A DNA stretch of 64,000 bases from Peptidiphaga gingivicola (GCF_001652275.1 NZ_LVZK01000002.1:1-64000), one strand, 5' to 3'; counted from the first letter of the stretch, positions 39,611 to 50,536 are shown. The notes: generated from the letters alone by a model not told the origin. Numbers and translations: made by a program.

Positions 39611-41128
39611 TCAGACCCCCTTTTCGGCCTTAACGCAACCTTCCTTTTCGGCCTTAGCGCTGCCTTCCTCGTCGCGTTCCCCATCGCCCTCCTCTCCCAG
39701 CTTGGCCTCCAGCTGAGCGACGATTTCCTCGTGGGCCTTTTCGCTCAGCGTCACCTTGAACATGAAGGTGAGGGCCGAGAGGACGATGAAAGCGAGAGGA
39801 GCGTAGAACGCGGCCGTTTTGAATGTTTGGATGTTGCCCGCAGTGAGGCTGTCGGGGTCGGCCCCGTTGGTCATCGCGGCGGCGATCGCAACGAAGCCGA
39901 CGATGCTGTTGGAAACCGCGCCCGCGATCTTGTCGAGCATCGGCCGCACGGAAAGCGTGACGGCCTCGTCTCGCTTTCCGGTCTTCAGCTGGCCGTACTC
40001 GACCGAGTCCGTCAGCGAAAGTATCGCCGTCATCTGAATGAAGGTCGCGGGGACGTAGAACAGCACGAGGGCGATGAATACAACGACGACGTTGCTCGAG
40101 AACAGGATGAAGAGCACGTACGCCGCAATGAGCATGCCCAGGCCGCCCAGGTATAGACTGCGCCGGGGCACGCGACGGTTGATGAGCGGGTAGAGCGGCG
40201 TCGTGGCCAAGCCCGCGACGAAGGCGATGACGCCGACGATCGAATACTCACTGGGCATCCTCAGGACGAATGTGAAGAGATAGAGCATAAATCCCGTGGT
40301 GGCCACATTGGCGACGGCGTAAAGCAAATAGCTGAGCGCCACCCAAAGCAGCTGATCGTTCCGGGCGATCGCGACGAATGCCTGCAACGGGTTCGTGTTC
40401 TTCTTGGCTTTCGCTCGCAGCGCGCTCTCCTGCTCGGTGGTTCCGAAGGCGACCGCGAGCGCCGTGACGATGCCGAGGACGGCGATGATCGCCCCGAACG
40501 CCGTCCATCCCGCCTGGGTCTGCCCCGAGGAGCTTGCAAAGAGCCCGCTGAAGAAGCTGACGATCGGGATGACGACGACGGTGATTCCGTTGTAGCCCAG
40601 CGACCCCGTGAACATTCCCAGGGCTGTGAAAACTCCGCGCTCGTGCGATTCGGTCGACAGGGCGGGGATCATTCCCCAGTAGGAGATGTCGCGGATCGAG
40701 TAAAAGATGTCGAGCAGGATGAAGACGATGGTGAAGACGACGATGAAAACGGTTTTGTTGACGTTTACGAGGCCGAACAGCCCGGTGAAGATCGCGAACA
40801 TGAGGACCGAAGAGACGACGCCGCCGATCACTTGCCATGGGCGGAAGCGGCCAAAGCGCGTGTTGGTGTTGTCGATGAGGTTTCCGAGCAGGGGATCGAG
40901 GAAGATCTCCGCGATGCGGACGATGAAAACAAGGGCTGTGATTATGCCGATCAGCGCTTTCGCTTCGGACTTGCCGTAGTGAGAGAACAGGGTTTGGGCG
41001 GCGTAGTACGTGACGAAATAGGTGCTGAGCGCGTTGTAGAACGCCGCCTGCCCAAGGTTGCCCACAGCGTATGAGATTCGCTGGACGATTCTTCCCCGCG
41101 GGGCCCCCTTCGTGGTTGTAGTGGACAT
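39611..41128 (-). CDS. GPH-family sugar:cation symporter (lactose/galactoside)
   Basis: About 505 residues and 12 membrane helices. RISYAVGNLGQAAFYNALST, the motif RFGRFRPWQ in the first cytosolic loop (NTNTRFGRFRPW) and later SYLLYAVANVATTGFMLYLF are characteristic of the MelB/LacS/XylP family. It lacks the C-terminal PTS IIA-like domain of LacS. ATG 41128 is preceded by GGAGAAGAAG. It diverges from the beta-galactosidase gene, so it probably imports lactose or another beta-galactoside with Na+ or H+. The C-terminal tail is charged (Glu/Lys). Confidence 0.9.
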   Translation of the reverse strand: MSTTTTKGAPRGRIVQRISYAVGNLGQAAFYNALSTYFVTYYAAQTLFSHYGKSEAKALIGIITALVFIVRIAEIFLDPLLGNLIDNTNTRFGRFRPWQVIGGVVSSVLMFAIFTGLFGLVNVNKTVFIVVFTIVFILLDIFYSIRDISYWGMIPALSTESHERGVFTALGMFTGSLGYNGITVVVIPIVSFFSGLFASSSGQTQAGWTAFGAIIAVLGIVTALAVAFGTTEQESALRAKAKKNTNPLQAFVAIARNDQLLWVALSYLLYAVANVATTGFMLYLFTFVLRMPSEYSIVGVIAFVAGLATTPLYPLINRRVPRRSLYLGGLGMLIAAYVLFILFSSNVVVVFIALVLFYVPATFIQMTAILSLTDSVEYGQLKTGKRDEAVTLSVRPMLDKIAGAVSNSIVGFVAIAAAMTNGADPDSLTAGNIQTFKTAAFYAPLAFIVLSALTFMFKVTLSEKAHEEIVAQLEAKLGEEGDGERDEEGSAKAEKEGCVKAEKGV

Positions 41129-41186
41129 CTTCTTCTCCTTCGAAGAGCGGACCGCGGTCGACCGCGCCCCGCCGACAGACAATCGA

Positions 41187-41313
41187 TTACCTATTCAGGT
41201 AAACAAAGATTACCTTAGTTTTAGCTGTCAATCTCCCATTTGTCCAGAAGAAAACCAACTCGTTGCGGCGCACACAGGATCAGGTTTACACTTGCAGCTA
41301 ACCGGTTTACCTT
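41187..41313. promoter_or_regulatory. Divergent lac control region with repeated operator half-sites
   Basis: Half-sites ttacct (41187-41192, 41210-41215) and aggtaa (41197-41202) make two overlapping palindromes on the symporter side. ggtttac recurs at 41283-41289 and 41304-41310 on the lacZ side. A good lacZ promoter lies over the latter: TTTACA (41285-41290), 17 bases, TACCTT (41308-41313). Inference: the LacI-family repressor encoded at 44913 binds here and controls both transcripts. Confidence 0.55.
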
Positions 41314-41352
41314 AACGACAACGACGTGATGCACCACTGGAGGTAGATCCCA

Positions 41353-44300
41353 ATGCCCACACCGTTCCCCGCCCCGTCTTCATTGCCCGCGCCTTTCCCG
41401 GCGTCGGCCTCCGCCCCGTCGGCTTCCAAGGCGAAATCCTCCTGGCTTGAGGACCCCGCCGTTTTCGCCGTCAATCGCCTGCCTTCCCACTCAGACCACG
41501 CATCGGACTCACCGACGCAGAGCCTGGCCGGCGCCTGGACGTTCCGCACCGTCCTGGCGAGCGAGATCGACGTCGAGAACCCTGAGTTCGCGAAAACCGA
41601 CGGGCAAACGTCGAACTTCCGAACAATCGACGTCCCCTCGACCCTGGAAACCGAAGGGGGATGGCGCCCCGCCTACGTCAACATTCAGATGCCCTGGGAC
41701 GGACACGAAGACCCTCAAGCGCCGAAGATCCCCAGACTCAACCACGCGGCCCTCTACCGCAGGGAGTTCCGATTGGACCCCGCCCTCGCCGAAGCCGCGA
41801 ACGGCGGCAACGTCACGATTGCCTTTGAGGGATTTGCGACGGCCATATACGTGTGGCTCGACGGCGCCTTCGTCGGATACGCCGAAGACGGCTACACCCC
41901 GAGCGAGTTCGACGTCACCGGCATCCTGTTCGGGCGGGAGGGCGCCGACATCGACCCCTCTGCCGCGGACCACGTTCTGACCGTCGCCTGCTTCGAACAC
42001 TCGAGCGCCTCATGGCTGGAGGACCAAGACTCGTGGCGTTTCCACGGCCTTTTCCGCGACGTCGTTTTGACCCGCAAACCTCGCACGCACCTCGACAATC
42101 TGCGCGTGAACGCCGATTACGACCACTTGGCCGGGGCCGGTTCGCTCAACATCGACGCCGCAGTCGCCGAACCGGAGGAGCAGGGCGACGTTCGAGCGGT
42201 CCTCACGGACGACGCCGGCGCCGTCGTGTGGCAATCGACGGCGCGGCAGCAGGGCCGCACCCGAATGTCCTCGGGCGAACTTTCTGGGATCAGGCCGTGG
42301 TCGGCCGAAGATCCGGCCTTGTACACGCTCACGTTGACGTTGACCAGGCGGGGCGCCGCCTCGGACGCCGCGGTCTCCTCGGGCGAAGCCGTCTCCGACG
42401 TCGTCGAGACCGTTTCCCAGCGCATAGGATTCCGGCGATTCGCCGTCGAGGACGGAATCATGACTCTCAACGGGAAGAGAATCGTCTTCAAGGGCGTGAA
42501 CCGGCACGAATTTGACTGCCACAAGGGACGCACCCTCACGGAGCAGCAGATGATCGACGACATCGTCTTTTGCAAGCGCCACAACATCAACGCCATCCGC
42601 ACGAGCCACTATCCCAACGACCGGCGCTTCTACGCGCTCGCCGACCGCTACGGCGTCTACCTCATCGACGAAGCCAATCTGGAGACCCACGGCTCGTGGA
42701 ACGTCCCCGGCGACGTCGCAACGCCGGAAACCGCTATCCCCGGATCGCGCATGGAATGGGAAGGCCCCTGCGTCGACCGCGTCGAATCGATGATCCACCG
42801 CGACTACAACCATCCGTCGGTCCTCATCTGGTCCCTGGGCAACGAATCCTACGGAGGCGAGGTGTTCCGAAGCATGTACCGCCGCGCGCACGAGCTCGAC
42901 CCCGTCCGCCCGGTCCACTACGAGGGAGTCACCTGGAATCGCGAGTACGACGACGTCACCGACATAGAATCCCGCATGTACGCCCATCCGGACGCGATCG
43001 AGGATTATGTCTCGCACTCCCCAAACAAGCCCTATATTTCGTGCGAGTACATGCACGCCATGGGGAACTCCGTCGGAGGCCTGTTCGAGTACACGGATCT
43101 GGAACGGTATCCGCATTACCAGGGCGGGTTCATCTGGGACCTCATCGACCAGGCCCTGTGGAAGGAGCACGCCGACGAAACCCAGGGCGAGCTTCGGGGC
43201 TGTTTGGAGTATGGAGGGGGATTCGCGGACCGCCCGTGCGACTACGAATTTTCCGGCGACGGCCTGCTGTTCGGCGACCGTTCAATCTCCCCGAAGGCGG
43301 CGGAGGTCAAACAGGTTTACTCGAACATCCGCCTTTTCCCCAGTCCCGCGGGCGTGCGCGTAGTCAACGACAATCTATTTGCTTCAACCGCAAGCTGCGA
43401 GTTCGTCGCCAGCCTCCTCGCAGACGGCGTGAGCGTCTGGTCCCAAACGCACCGGTTCGACGTTCCGGCGGGGAACGCCGAAGAGTTTCCCATCCCATGG
43501 CCGAGCGCCGAGAGTCAGACGCCCGGCGTCGAACTCACCTACGACGTCGGCGTGCGCCTTGCCGAGGAGACTCTGTGGGCGCCGGCCGGGCACGAAATCG
43601 CCTTCGGCCAGCACACCGTGCGCGTCCCCGCGAAACCGGGGCAAGCCGCCAAGGAGACGCGCGACGTCGGCGAGGCGGCGCACGGCGTCGCGGCTGAGGC
43701 AGGGCGGGCGACCGCGGTTCCGTCGCCGGGCGATGAAGGGGGTGCGGCGCCGGCCAACGGAGCGCCAAGCCCCGCGGTCACCGTCGGGCGCTGGAACGTC
43801 GGCCTGCGAGTTGGATCGCGGGAGGCTCTGCTCTCGCGAACCCAGGGCGGGATCGTCTCGTGGACGAAGAGCGGCAGAGAGTACGTGCTCCGCCCGCCCA
43901 GAATCACGACGTTCAGGCCGCTGACCGACAACGACCGCGGCGCGGGCCACGGCTTCGACCGGGCGCGGTGGGCGACGGCCGGACGCTATGCGCGGTGCGT
44001 CGACGTCGCCGTCGACGCCTCCGAAGGGGACGTCGCGGTCGCCTACGTCTACGAACTCGCCACTCCGGCCAGGAGCCGGGTCACCCTGCGCTACGCGATC
44101 GACTCGGCCGCGCGCATACGCCTGACCGCCGACTACCCGGGCGAGGCGCACGCGCCCACGATCCCCGCCTTCGGTGTCGAATGGGCTCTGCCCGGCGAGT
44201 TGAGGCATTTGCGCTACTACGGCTTGGGCCCCGAGGAAACCTATGCGGACCGCTCCTCGGGCGCACGCCTCGGCGTGTGGGAGACGACCGCCGCGCGCGA

Positions 44301-44787
44301 CTACGCCCCTTACCTCGTCCCTCAGGAGACGGGGAACCACCGGGGCGTGCGATGGGCCGAGATCACGGACGGCGCCGGAAGCGGAATACGCGTCAGGCGG
44401 CACGACGCCGACGGATCGGCGCTTGCTGCGGCCGACGTCGAAGGGGCGGCGCTTGCTGCGGCGGACGCGGAAGGAGCGGCGCTTGCTGCGGCGGACGCGG
44501 AAGGAGCGGCGCTTGCTGCGGCGGACGCGGAAGGAGCGGCGCTTGACGCGGCGGAGGGATCGACGCTCAACGTGTCTGTGCTCCCCTACTCTTCCGCGCA
44601 AATCGAGGAGGCCTCCCACCAGTGGGAGCTGGCCGATCCGTCGAGGACGCCCCTGACGCATTTGCGGCTCCTCGCAGGGCAGATGGGCGTCGGAGGGGAC
44701 GACTCGTGGGGGTCGCCAGTTCACGAGAAATACCACATCGCCGCTGACCGGCCGCTGCGGCTCGACGTCGATCTGGAGCTTATCTAA
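41353..44787 (+). CDS. lacZ: Beta-galactosidase, glycoside hydrolase family 2
   Basis: 1144 residues. The N-terminal jelly-roll begins SLAGAWTFR; the catalytic barrel carries the acid/base E498 (IWSLGNESYGG) and nucleophile E565 (YISCEYMHAMGNS), plus the sugar-binding HEFDCHKGRT. The C-terminal small-chain domain includes LRYYGLGPEETYADRSSGA and LPYSSAQIEEASH. No signal peptide: it acts in the cytosol on imported lactose. Before the last ~70 residues it holds a tandem EGAALAAADA repeat absent from typical LacZ. GGAGG lies nine bases before ATG. Confidence 0.95.
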   Translation: MPTPFPAPSSLPAPFPASASAPSASKAKSSWLEDPAVFAVNRLPSHSDHASDSPTQSLAGAWTFRTVLASEIDVENPEFAKTDGQTSNFRTIDVPSTLETEGGWRPAYVNIQMPWDGHEDPQAPKIPRLNHAALYRREFRLDPALAEAANGGNVTIAFEGFATAIYVWLDGAFVGYAEDGYTPSEFDVTGILFGREGADIDPSAADHVLTVACFEHSSASWLEDQDSWRFHGLFRDVVLTRKPRTHLDNLRVNADYDHLAGAGSLNIDAAVAEPEEQGDVRAVLTDDAGAVVWQSTARQQGRTRMSSGELSGIRPWSAEDPALYTLTLTLTRRGAASDAAVSSGEAVSDVVETVSQRIGFRRFAVEDGIMTLNGKRIVFKGVNRHEFDCHKGRTLTEQQMIDDIVFCKRHNINAIRTSHYPNDRRFYALADRYGVYLIDEANLETHGSWNVPGDVATPETAIPGSRMEWEGPCVDRVESMIHRDYNHPSVLIWSLGNESYGGEVFRSMYRRAHELDPVRPVHYEGVTWNREYDDVTDIESRMYAHPDAIEDYVSHSPNKPYISCEYMHAMGNSVGGLFEYTDLERYPHYQGGFIWDLIDQALWKEHADETQGELRGCLEYGGGFADRPCDYEFSGDGLLFGDRSISPKAAEVKQVYSNIRLFPSPAGVRVVNDNLFASTASCEFVASLLADGVSVWSQTHRFDVPAGNAEEFPIPWPSAESQTPGVELTYDVGVRLAEETLWAPAGHEIAFGQHTVRVPAKPGQAAKETRDVGEAAHGVAAEAGRATAVPSPGDEGGAAPANGAPSPAVTVGRWNVGLRVGSREALLSRTQGGIVSWTKSGREYVLRPPRITTFRPLTDNDRGAGHGFDRARWATAGRYARCVDVAVDASEGDVAVAYVYELATPARSRVTLRYAIDSAARIRLTADYPGEAHAPTIPAFGVEWALPGELRHLRYYGLGPEETYADRSSGARLGVWETTAARDYAPYLVPQETGNHRGVRWAEITDGAGSGIRVRRHDADGSALAAADVEGAALAAADAEGAALAAADAEGAALAAADAEGAALDAAEGSTLNVSVLPYSSAQIEEASHQWELADPSRTPLTHLRLLAGQMGVGGDDSWGSPVHEKYHIAADRPLRLDVDLELI
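44401..44550 (+). repeat. 30-bp tandem repeat inside lacZ
   Basis: Five 30-base units (44401-44550), the middle ones near-identical, encoding EGAALAAADA. Being in multiples of three, gain or loss of units keeps the frame. The repeat sits in an exposed loop position between conserved C-terminal strands. Confidence 0.85.
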
Positions 44788-44791
44788 ACTC

Positions 44792-44814
44792 CCCGGCCCA
44801 GGGCGTGGGCCGGG
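44792..44814 (+). terminator. Hairpin right after lacZ
   Basis: cccggccca (44792-44800), loop gggcg, tgggccggg (44806-44814), five bases after the stop, between lacZ and the converging LacI gene. Confidence 0.65.
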
Positions 44815-44912
44815 CGGTCTGCCCGACCTTGGAATGCGGGCGGCCAAACAGCGGCGCGGGGCCCGGCCGCGAGGCTACGGGGCCAGGGCGCCGTGCCGCA
44901 CCCGCCACGCAT

Positions 44913-46106
<1,194 letters not shown>

Positions 46107-46185
46107 TTAAGATCCGTCAAGGCTTTGTGCGAGCCAGACTCTTGCCGGAGGCATCGGGCCAAGGGCCGTGGCCGAACTGCCGCGG

Positions 46186-46923
46186 TCAGACGGCCCGGGC
46201 GAGTTCTGCGAACACCTTTCCCACCGGGTCGCGGATGACGAGGTTTGCCCGCGAGTCGTATGGGGTGGGCGTGGCGTTCATGAGCACAAGGCGGTCGCCG
46301 TCGTAGTAGTCGACGAGGCCGGCGGCCGGATACACGACAAGGCTCGTTCCGGCGACGATCAGCATGTCGGCGTCGGCGATCGCTCGAACCGCGCCCTCCA
46401 GAACGCCGCTGCCGAGCATCTCCCCGTAAAAGACGATGTCGGGCCGAACGACGCAGGCGCATGAAGGGCAGCGGGGAGCCGCCCCCGTCCGCGCCTCGTC
46501 GAAATCGGCGATCGAAAAACGCCGTCCGCAGCCCGTGCATAGCAGGCGCGACCAATTTCCGTGCAGTTCGAAAATCCGCTCGGATCCCGCCGACTGGTGC
46601 AGCCCGTCGATGTTCTGCGTGACGACGGCGGAAAGCGATCCCCTCTTTTCGAGCTCCGCCAGAAACTTGTGCGCGGCATTCGGCGCGACTCCCTCGCGTG
46701 CGTTTTCCTGTGCAAACCACTCCCAATACGCCTGCGGGTGCGTCTCGAAGAAGTCGATGGACAAAACGCGCTCGATCGGGATTTCACGATCCTGATGGAA
46801 AAACCCTTTGGCGCCGCGAAAGTCCGGTATGCCGGACTCCGTCGAGACCCCGGCGCCGCCGAAGAAGACGATGCGATTAGATTGCCCGATCCATTGAGCC
46901 AGCTGGCGCCATTGACTGTCCAT
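46186..46923 (-). CDS. NAD-dependent protein deacylase (sirtuin)
   Basis: 245 residues. NAD site FFGGAGVSTESGIPDFRG and TQNIDGLHQ, catalytic H121 (FELHGNW), zinc Cys at 129, 132, 152 and 155 (LLCTGC; RCPSC), and RPDIVFYGEML. The length is that of bacterial CobB/Sir2 enzymes, which remove acyl groups from lysines (for example on acetyl-CoA synthetase). It is a stand-alone sirtuin, not the SIR2 effector of a defence system. ATG follows TAGGCT by six bases. Divergent from the PPi-PEPCK-like gene. Confidence 0.92.
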   Translation of the reverse strand: MDSQWRQLAQWIGQSNRIVFFGGAGVSTESGIPDFRGAKGFFHQDREIPIERVLSIDFFETHPQAYWEWFAQENAREGVAPNAAHKFLAELEKRGSLSAVVTQNIDGLHQSAGSERIFELHGNWSRLLCTGCGRRFSIADFDEARTGAAPRCPSCACVVRPDIVFYGEMLGSGVLEGAVRAIADADMLIVAGTSLVVYPAAGLVDYYDGDRLVLMNATPTPYDSRANLVIRDPVGKVFAELARAV

Positions 46924-46929
46924 GTCACC

Positions 46930-46935
46930 AGCCTA
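46930..46935 (-). promoter_or_regulatory. -10 box of a leaderless sirtuin promoter
   Basis: TAGGCT on the minus strand, then ggtgac, then ATG at 46923. Confidence 0.5.
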
Positions 46936-47107
46936 AACCTTGGGGGGCCGCACCACAGCCGGTTTCGCGACGTCGGCCTTTTACGACGCAGGCCTTTCAC
47001 GACGCCGTCCCGCGCCGCCCGGCCTTCGCACCGCCTGGCGACGTCCGAACTTCGTGCGTTTCGTCTTTCTAGGCGGAACGTAACAGGTTAGAGGCTCCCG
47101 GATTCGC

Positions 47108-47113
47108 TAGGCT
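47108..47113 (+). promoter_or_regulatory. -10 box of a leaderless promoter for the PPi-PEPCK-like gene
   Basis: TAGGCT followed by catatc and ATG at 47120. It is the same hexamer and spacing as the divergent sirtuin promoter, 170 bases away. Confidence 0.55.
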
Positions 47114-47119
47114 CATATC

Positions 47120-50100
47120 ATGACGATTAAAGACGCAGCCACTGCTTCCGCCATCGCCCTGCGCTTGGAGCTTCTGGGAATTCCCGCTTTGGCGCAGGTC
47201 GATCAGAGCGAGACGGACAGCCTCATGTCCCCGATATTGGCACGCCAGCGCGAGCTTTCTCGCCGCCTGGCGCATCGCCCCTGCGCTGCCGATCAGCGCA
47301 TCCAGAACTTCCTCGACTCCTACTTGGAGGGCGCCGCCGAAACTCCCCAGCTGCCGCGCTCCACTTTCGTGCTCGACCAGCCCGGTCTGGCTCGCGCGCT
47401 ATCGCTCCCGGCGGATTCCACGAGCTTCGTCTCCGACTACGTCGAGAGCTACAAAGTGCTGGGAGGCGTCCTGCACAACCCTCGAAACGACCGCCGCACA
47501 ACGGCCGGCGTCTTCCACGTCGCCGAAGGCGGCCTTCCCATCCCGGATGACAAGATCGCCGTGGACCGTGACGTCTTCGCACGGCTGTTGGCCCACGCGG
47601 TCGACGCGCCGGACGACCTGCTGACCCTGCCGTGGGCATCGACCCGCGCCGAACCCGCCCGCTGCTTTGTCTCGCTGCTGCTGCGTCCCATCGTCGTCCC
47701 CGAGGTTCCCGGCTTCTCTGCCGAACGGTCGATGGAGATCCGCTTCATCGCCCCGGGCGGTCTCGTCTCGAATCTCGACTTCGTCGAGGGAATCTTCGGC
47801 AACGGCGGCGACCCCTATCTTCCCGAGAACGACGCCTCGCTCGCGCCGGAGTCATGGACCGGCCACACCGGCTGCGTCGTCCTCGCGCCGCATCTGACGA
47901 AGCTGACCAAGAAGGAGCTGGGCCTGCCCTCGTGGGAGGATGCCACCGAACGCCAGCGCCGCGACGGCCAGTGCTGGAAAGACGAGAACGAGCTTTACAA
48001 CGGAGGCAAGGCATTCAAGTGCGTGGCGCGGGACGAGCGCGGCGTCATCGTCACCGTCGTAGCGGACAACTACTTCGGCTACTGCAAGAAGGAAGTGAAA
48101 ACACAGATCGGCTACTCGGCGAACCTCTTCGGCTGCGTCGAGGAGGAGCACGCCGGCGGCGCCATCGCCTACCCGCGCTACAACCTGGGTCAAGAGTTCA
48201 CCGACGTCCACACGCCCGAGGGCCTGACCCTTGAACACGTTGTGGAAAGCAACCCGGGCCGCTTCGAGGTGCGCGAGGACGGCTCGGCCGTCGCCGTCGA
48301 GGACCCAACAGTTGTGCTGGTGCCCGGCGGGGCCCGCTACTCCATGCGCAGCCAGACGATCGCGTGGACGCGGCCCGACGGCGGGGAATCCTCGATTCGG
48401 CTGCTCGTGGGCAACACCTACGTGGCACCCGGAGGCTATCGGGTGCACGCCAAGCACCGCGAGGGCGACGCCACCCAGTGGCATCTGGTGGGCACGGCTC
48501 CATGGTCGACCCAGGCGCACAAGCCCGCCACAGTTTCAGGCGGCGGAAAGTCAGAGATATCCAAGTCTCTCCTCGACGCCTTCGTATTCGGCGAAGCCTA
48601 CGTCGGCGACGTCGACGAAGATTTCGACACCGTCCAGAGAATCCTCGACGGCAACTACGCCGACCGCTTCGTCGACCCGGCGAACAAGAGCGAGCATCAC
48701 CGCTCGATCCTTTCCGAGCGTCGCTCGCTGGGAAGCGTGATCAAGCTGCTGACGCCGTCGTCTATGTACACCGACGAATACAACGCCTTCCTCGAATCCA
48801 TCCCGGACCACATCAAGGAGCTTATTTTCACCGTCAAGCGCTTCTACCAGCCCAGCTGGGGCAAGGACTGGCGCAGCCACTTTTCCGTGGGAATCATCAA
48901 CGGCCGCAAGGGAAACTCGCTGCGACTGGACGGCGAAGTCATCAAAGTCAACATGCTGCGTGTGGGCTTCGAAAACGACGGAGCCTGGCGCCTCCTTTCT
49001 CTGCGTCCGGATTTCTCGCCCGCCGCGAAGGTTCAGACCGAGGACGACATCACCGCCTCGATCGTCGCACCCGGAGGGCTCGAATCGACGCCGGATTCCG
49101 AGCTTTCACGCAAGTTCGTGGCCAATTGCGAGAGCCTGCTCTTCCAGCGGCCCGACGACGCGATCGTGCGCGGTTACGACAAGCAGACCGAATCTGACAT
49201 GTCCGCCCCCGACGCCGACCTCTTCATCTCGAATTTCCAGCCGCTGACGCCCGACGACGCCCGGGCAATGGCCGCGGACGCCCCCGGGCTGTCACATTTC
49301 ACCGAGCCCATGCAAAACCTGGTCAACCGCGCGGCGAAACTGCCGAAGGCCGATGACCCCGCCAAGGAAACCTACTGGGTTTGCACGGCGAACCCGCGCC
49401 TGGTGAACGGGGTGCCCACCAAGAATCCGCGCTATCTCCAGGTCCGCCCGGACATCGCCAATCCGAAGGACGTGGCGCTGGCGGATCTGTCCAACCACCT
49501 CTTCCGCGACGTTCCGCTGGACAAGCCGCTGCGCCACAGCGTCGACGTCGTCGCCGCGGGGCGCCGCAACAACCCGCCCGAAGAAGGCGTGCCGCCGCTG
49601 TGCGCGTATAATCCCCTCCATTACATGGAGCTTCCCGAGCTGTTCATGGAGTTCATCTCGTCCATGACCGGGAAGTCCCCCTCGACGACCGGCGCCGGAA
49701 GCGAGGGCGCCCTGACCAAGGCCCCGTTCAACGCCTTGCCGGCCATATACGACCTCAACGCCGCGCTGCTGTCTTACGCCCTCAGCGGCTACGACGGCTG
49801 GCTGTCCTCCGCCGGCTACATCGGCCCGAAGGTCAAGGTGGCGCATGACATCTCCCTGCTCATCCCCGAAATCTTCTCGCGAATGAGCGTCGAGGAGCGC
49901 AACGCCCGCAATCTAGTCAAGCGGGGCTTTCTCGAGAAGATCGAGGACTTCGAATACGAGGGCCGCACAGTTCACGCCTCCCGCCTCGGCTACCGCATGA
50001 ACCGGGCATTCGCCTCGACCTTCTTCGGCCGGATCTTCCTGCATCCCGACATCGTCTTCACCGAGGAGATGCTGCGCCCCGAGCTGCAGGACGAGGCGAT

Positions 50101-50536
50101 CTTCGCCGACTCGGTGGACGTCATCGTCACCACCCACAAGGTTGTGGCGGAGCACTACCGGGCCGACGGCTCCATCGAGTGGGCCGTGCCGCCGCTGCGG
50201 GCCCTGCTGGAGATCATGATCGACGGCGTCTCGCGCGAGGGCTGGAATTTGGCAAGCCCGGAGTTCCGCGCACAGTTCGAGCGCGAGAACATTCTGAACT
50301 CGGCCTGGTATTCCGAGCGTCTGGACGCCAAGGCGGCCCGCGACGCACGGCAGGCTCGAGAGGCGATCGAAGCCCTTGCCCGTTTCTACAAGGGCGAGAA
50401 CAACGAGGAAGTCATCGAACGTTTGGGGCTTGACGAGCGCTTGGCGGCGGCCCGCGCTTGGCTGGAAGAGGTCACTTCGCAGGCCTATCGCGACCACCTC
50501 GTCGGCAGCCTCGGCCTCCAGCCCTCGCTGGCCTGA
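47120..50536 (+). CDS. Probable pyrophosphate-dependent PEP carboxykinase
   Basis: 1138 residues, cytosolic, no membrane segment. I recognise no Pfam-style P-loop, but the size and blocks such as TGKSPSTTGAGSEGALTKAP, CTANPRLVNGVPTKNPRYLQ and INGRKGNSLRLDG fit my recollection of the PPi-type PEP carboxykinase described from Propionibacterium freudenreichii and Entamoeba (EC 4.1.1.38), which interconverts PEP + CO2 + Pi and oxaloacetate + PPi. That assignment rests on memory and length, not on a search. A leaderless -10 precedes ATG. It would place an energy-saving anaplerotic step in this organism. Alternative: an uncharacterised conserved protein. Confidence 0.6.
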   Translation: MTIKDAATASAIALRLELLGIPALAQVDQSETDSLMSPILARQRELSRRLAHRPCAADQRIQNFLDSYLEGAAETPQLPRSTFVLDQPGLARALSLPADSTSFVSDYVESYKVLGGVLHNPRNDRRTTAGVFHVAEGGLPIPDDKIAVDRDVFARLLAHAVDAPDDLLTLPWASTRAEPARCFVSLLLRPIVVPEVPGFSAERSMEIRFIAPGGLVSNLDFVEGIFGNGGDPYLPENDASLAPESWTGHTGCVVLAPHLTKLTKKELGLPSWEDATERQRRDGQCWKDENELYNGGKAFKCVARDERGVIVTVVADNYFGYCKKEVKTQIGYSANLFGCVEEEHAGGAIAYPRYNLGQEFTDVHTPEGLTLEHVVESNPGRFEVREDGSAVAVEDPTVVLVPGGARYSMRSQTIAWTRPDGGESSIRLLVGNTYVAPGGYRVHAKHREGDATQWHLVGTAPWSTQAHKPATVSGGGKSEISKSLLDAFVFGEAYVGDVDEDFDTVQRILDGNYADRFVDPANKSEHHRSILSERRSLGSVIKLLTPSSMYTDEYNAFLESIPDHIKELIFTVKRFYQPSWGKDWRSHFSVGIINGRKGNSLRLDGEVIKVNMLRVGFENDGAWRLLSLRPDFSPAAKVQTEDDITASIVAPGGLESTPDSELSRKFVANCESLLFQRPDDAIVRGYDKQTESDMSAPDADLFISNFQPLTPDDARAMAADAPGLSHFTEPMQNLVNRAAKLPKADDPAKETYWVCTANPRLVNGVPTKNPRYLQVRPDIANPKDVALADLSNHLFRDVPLDKPLRHSVDVVAAGRRNNPPEEGVPPLCAYNPLHYMELPELFMEFISSMTGKSPSTTGAGSEGALTKAPFNALPAIYDLNAALLSYALSGYDGWLSSAGYIGPKVKVAHDISLLIPEIFSRMSVEERNARNLVKRGFLEKIEDFEYEGRTVHASRLGYRMNRAFASTFFGRIFLHPDIVFTEEMLRPELQDEAIFADSVDVIVTTHKVVAEHYRADGSIEWAVPPLRALLEIMIDGVSREGWNLASPEFRAQFERENILNSAWYSERLDAKAARDARQAREAIEALARFYKGENNEEVIERLGLDERLAAARAWLEEVTSQAYRDHLVGSLGLQPSLA

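Noticed and set aside
46186-46923. Sirtuin as the SIR2 effector of a Thoeris or other defence system with the TIR genes
   Set aside because: It is a stand-alone 245-residue CobB-type enzyme with zinc ligands, has its own promoter, lies more than 4 kb away, and is separated by a metabolic gene and a composition boundary.
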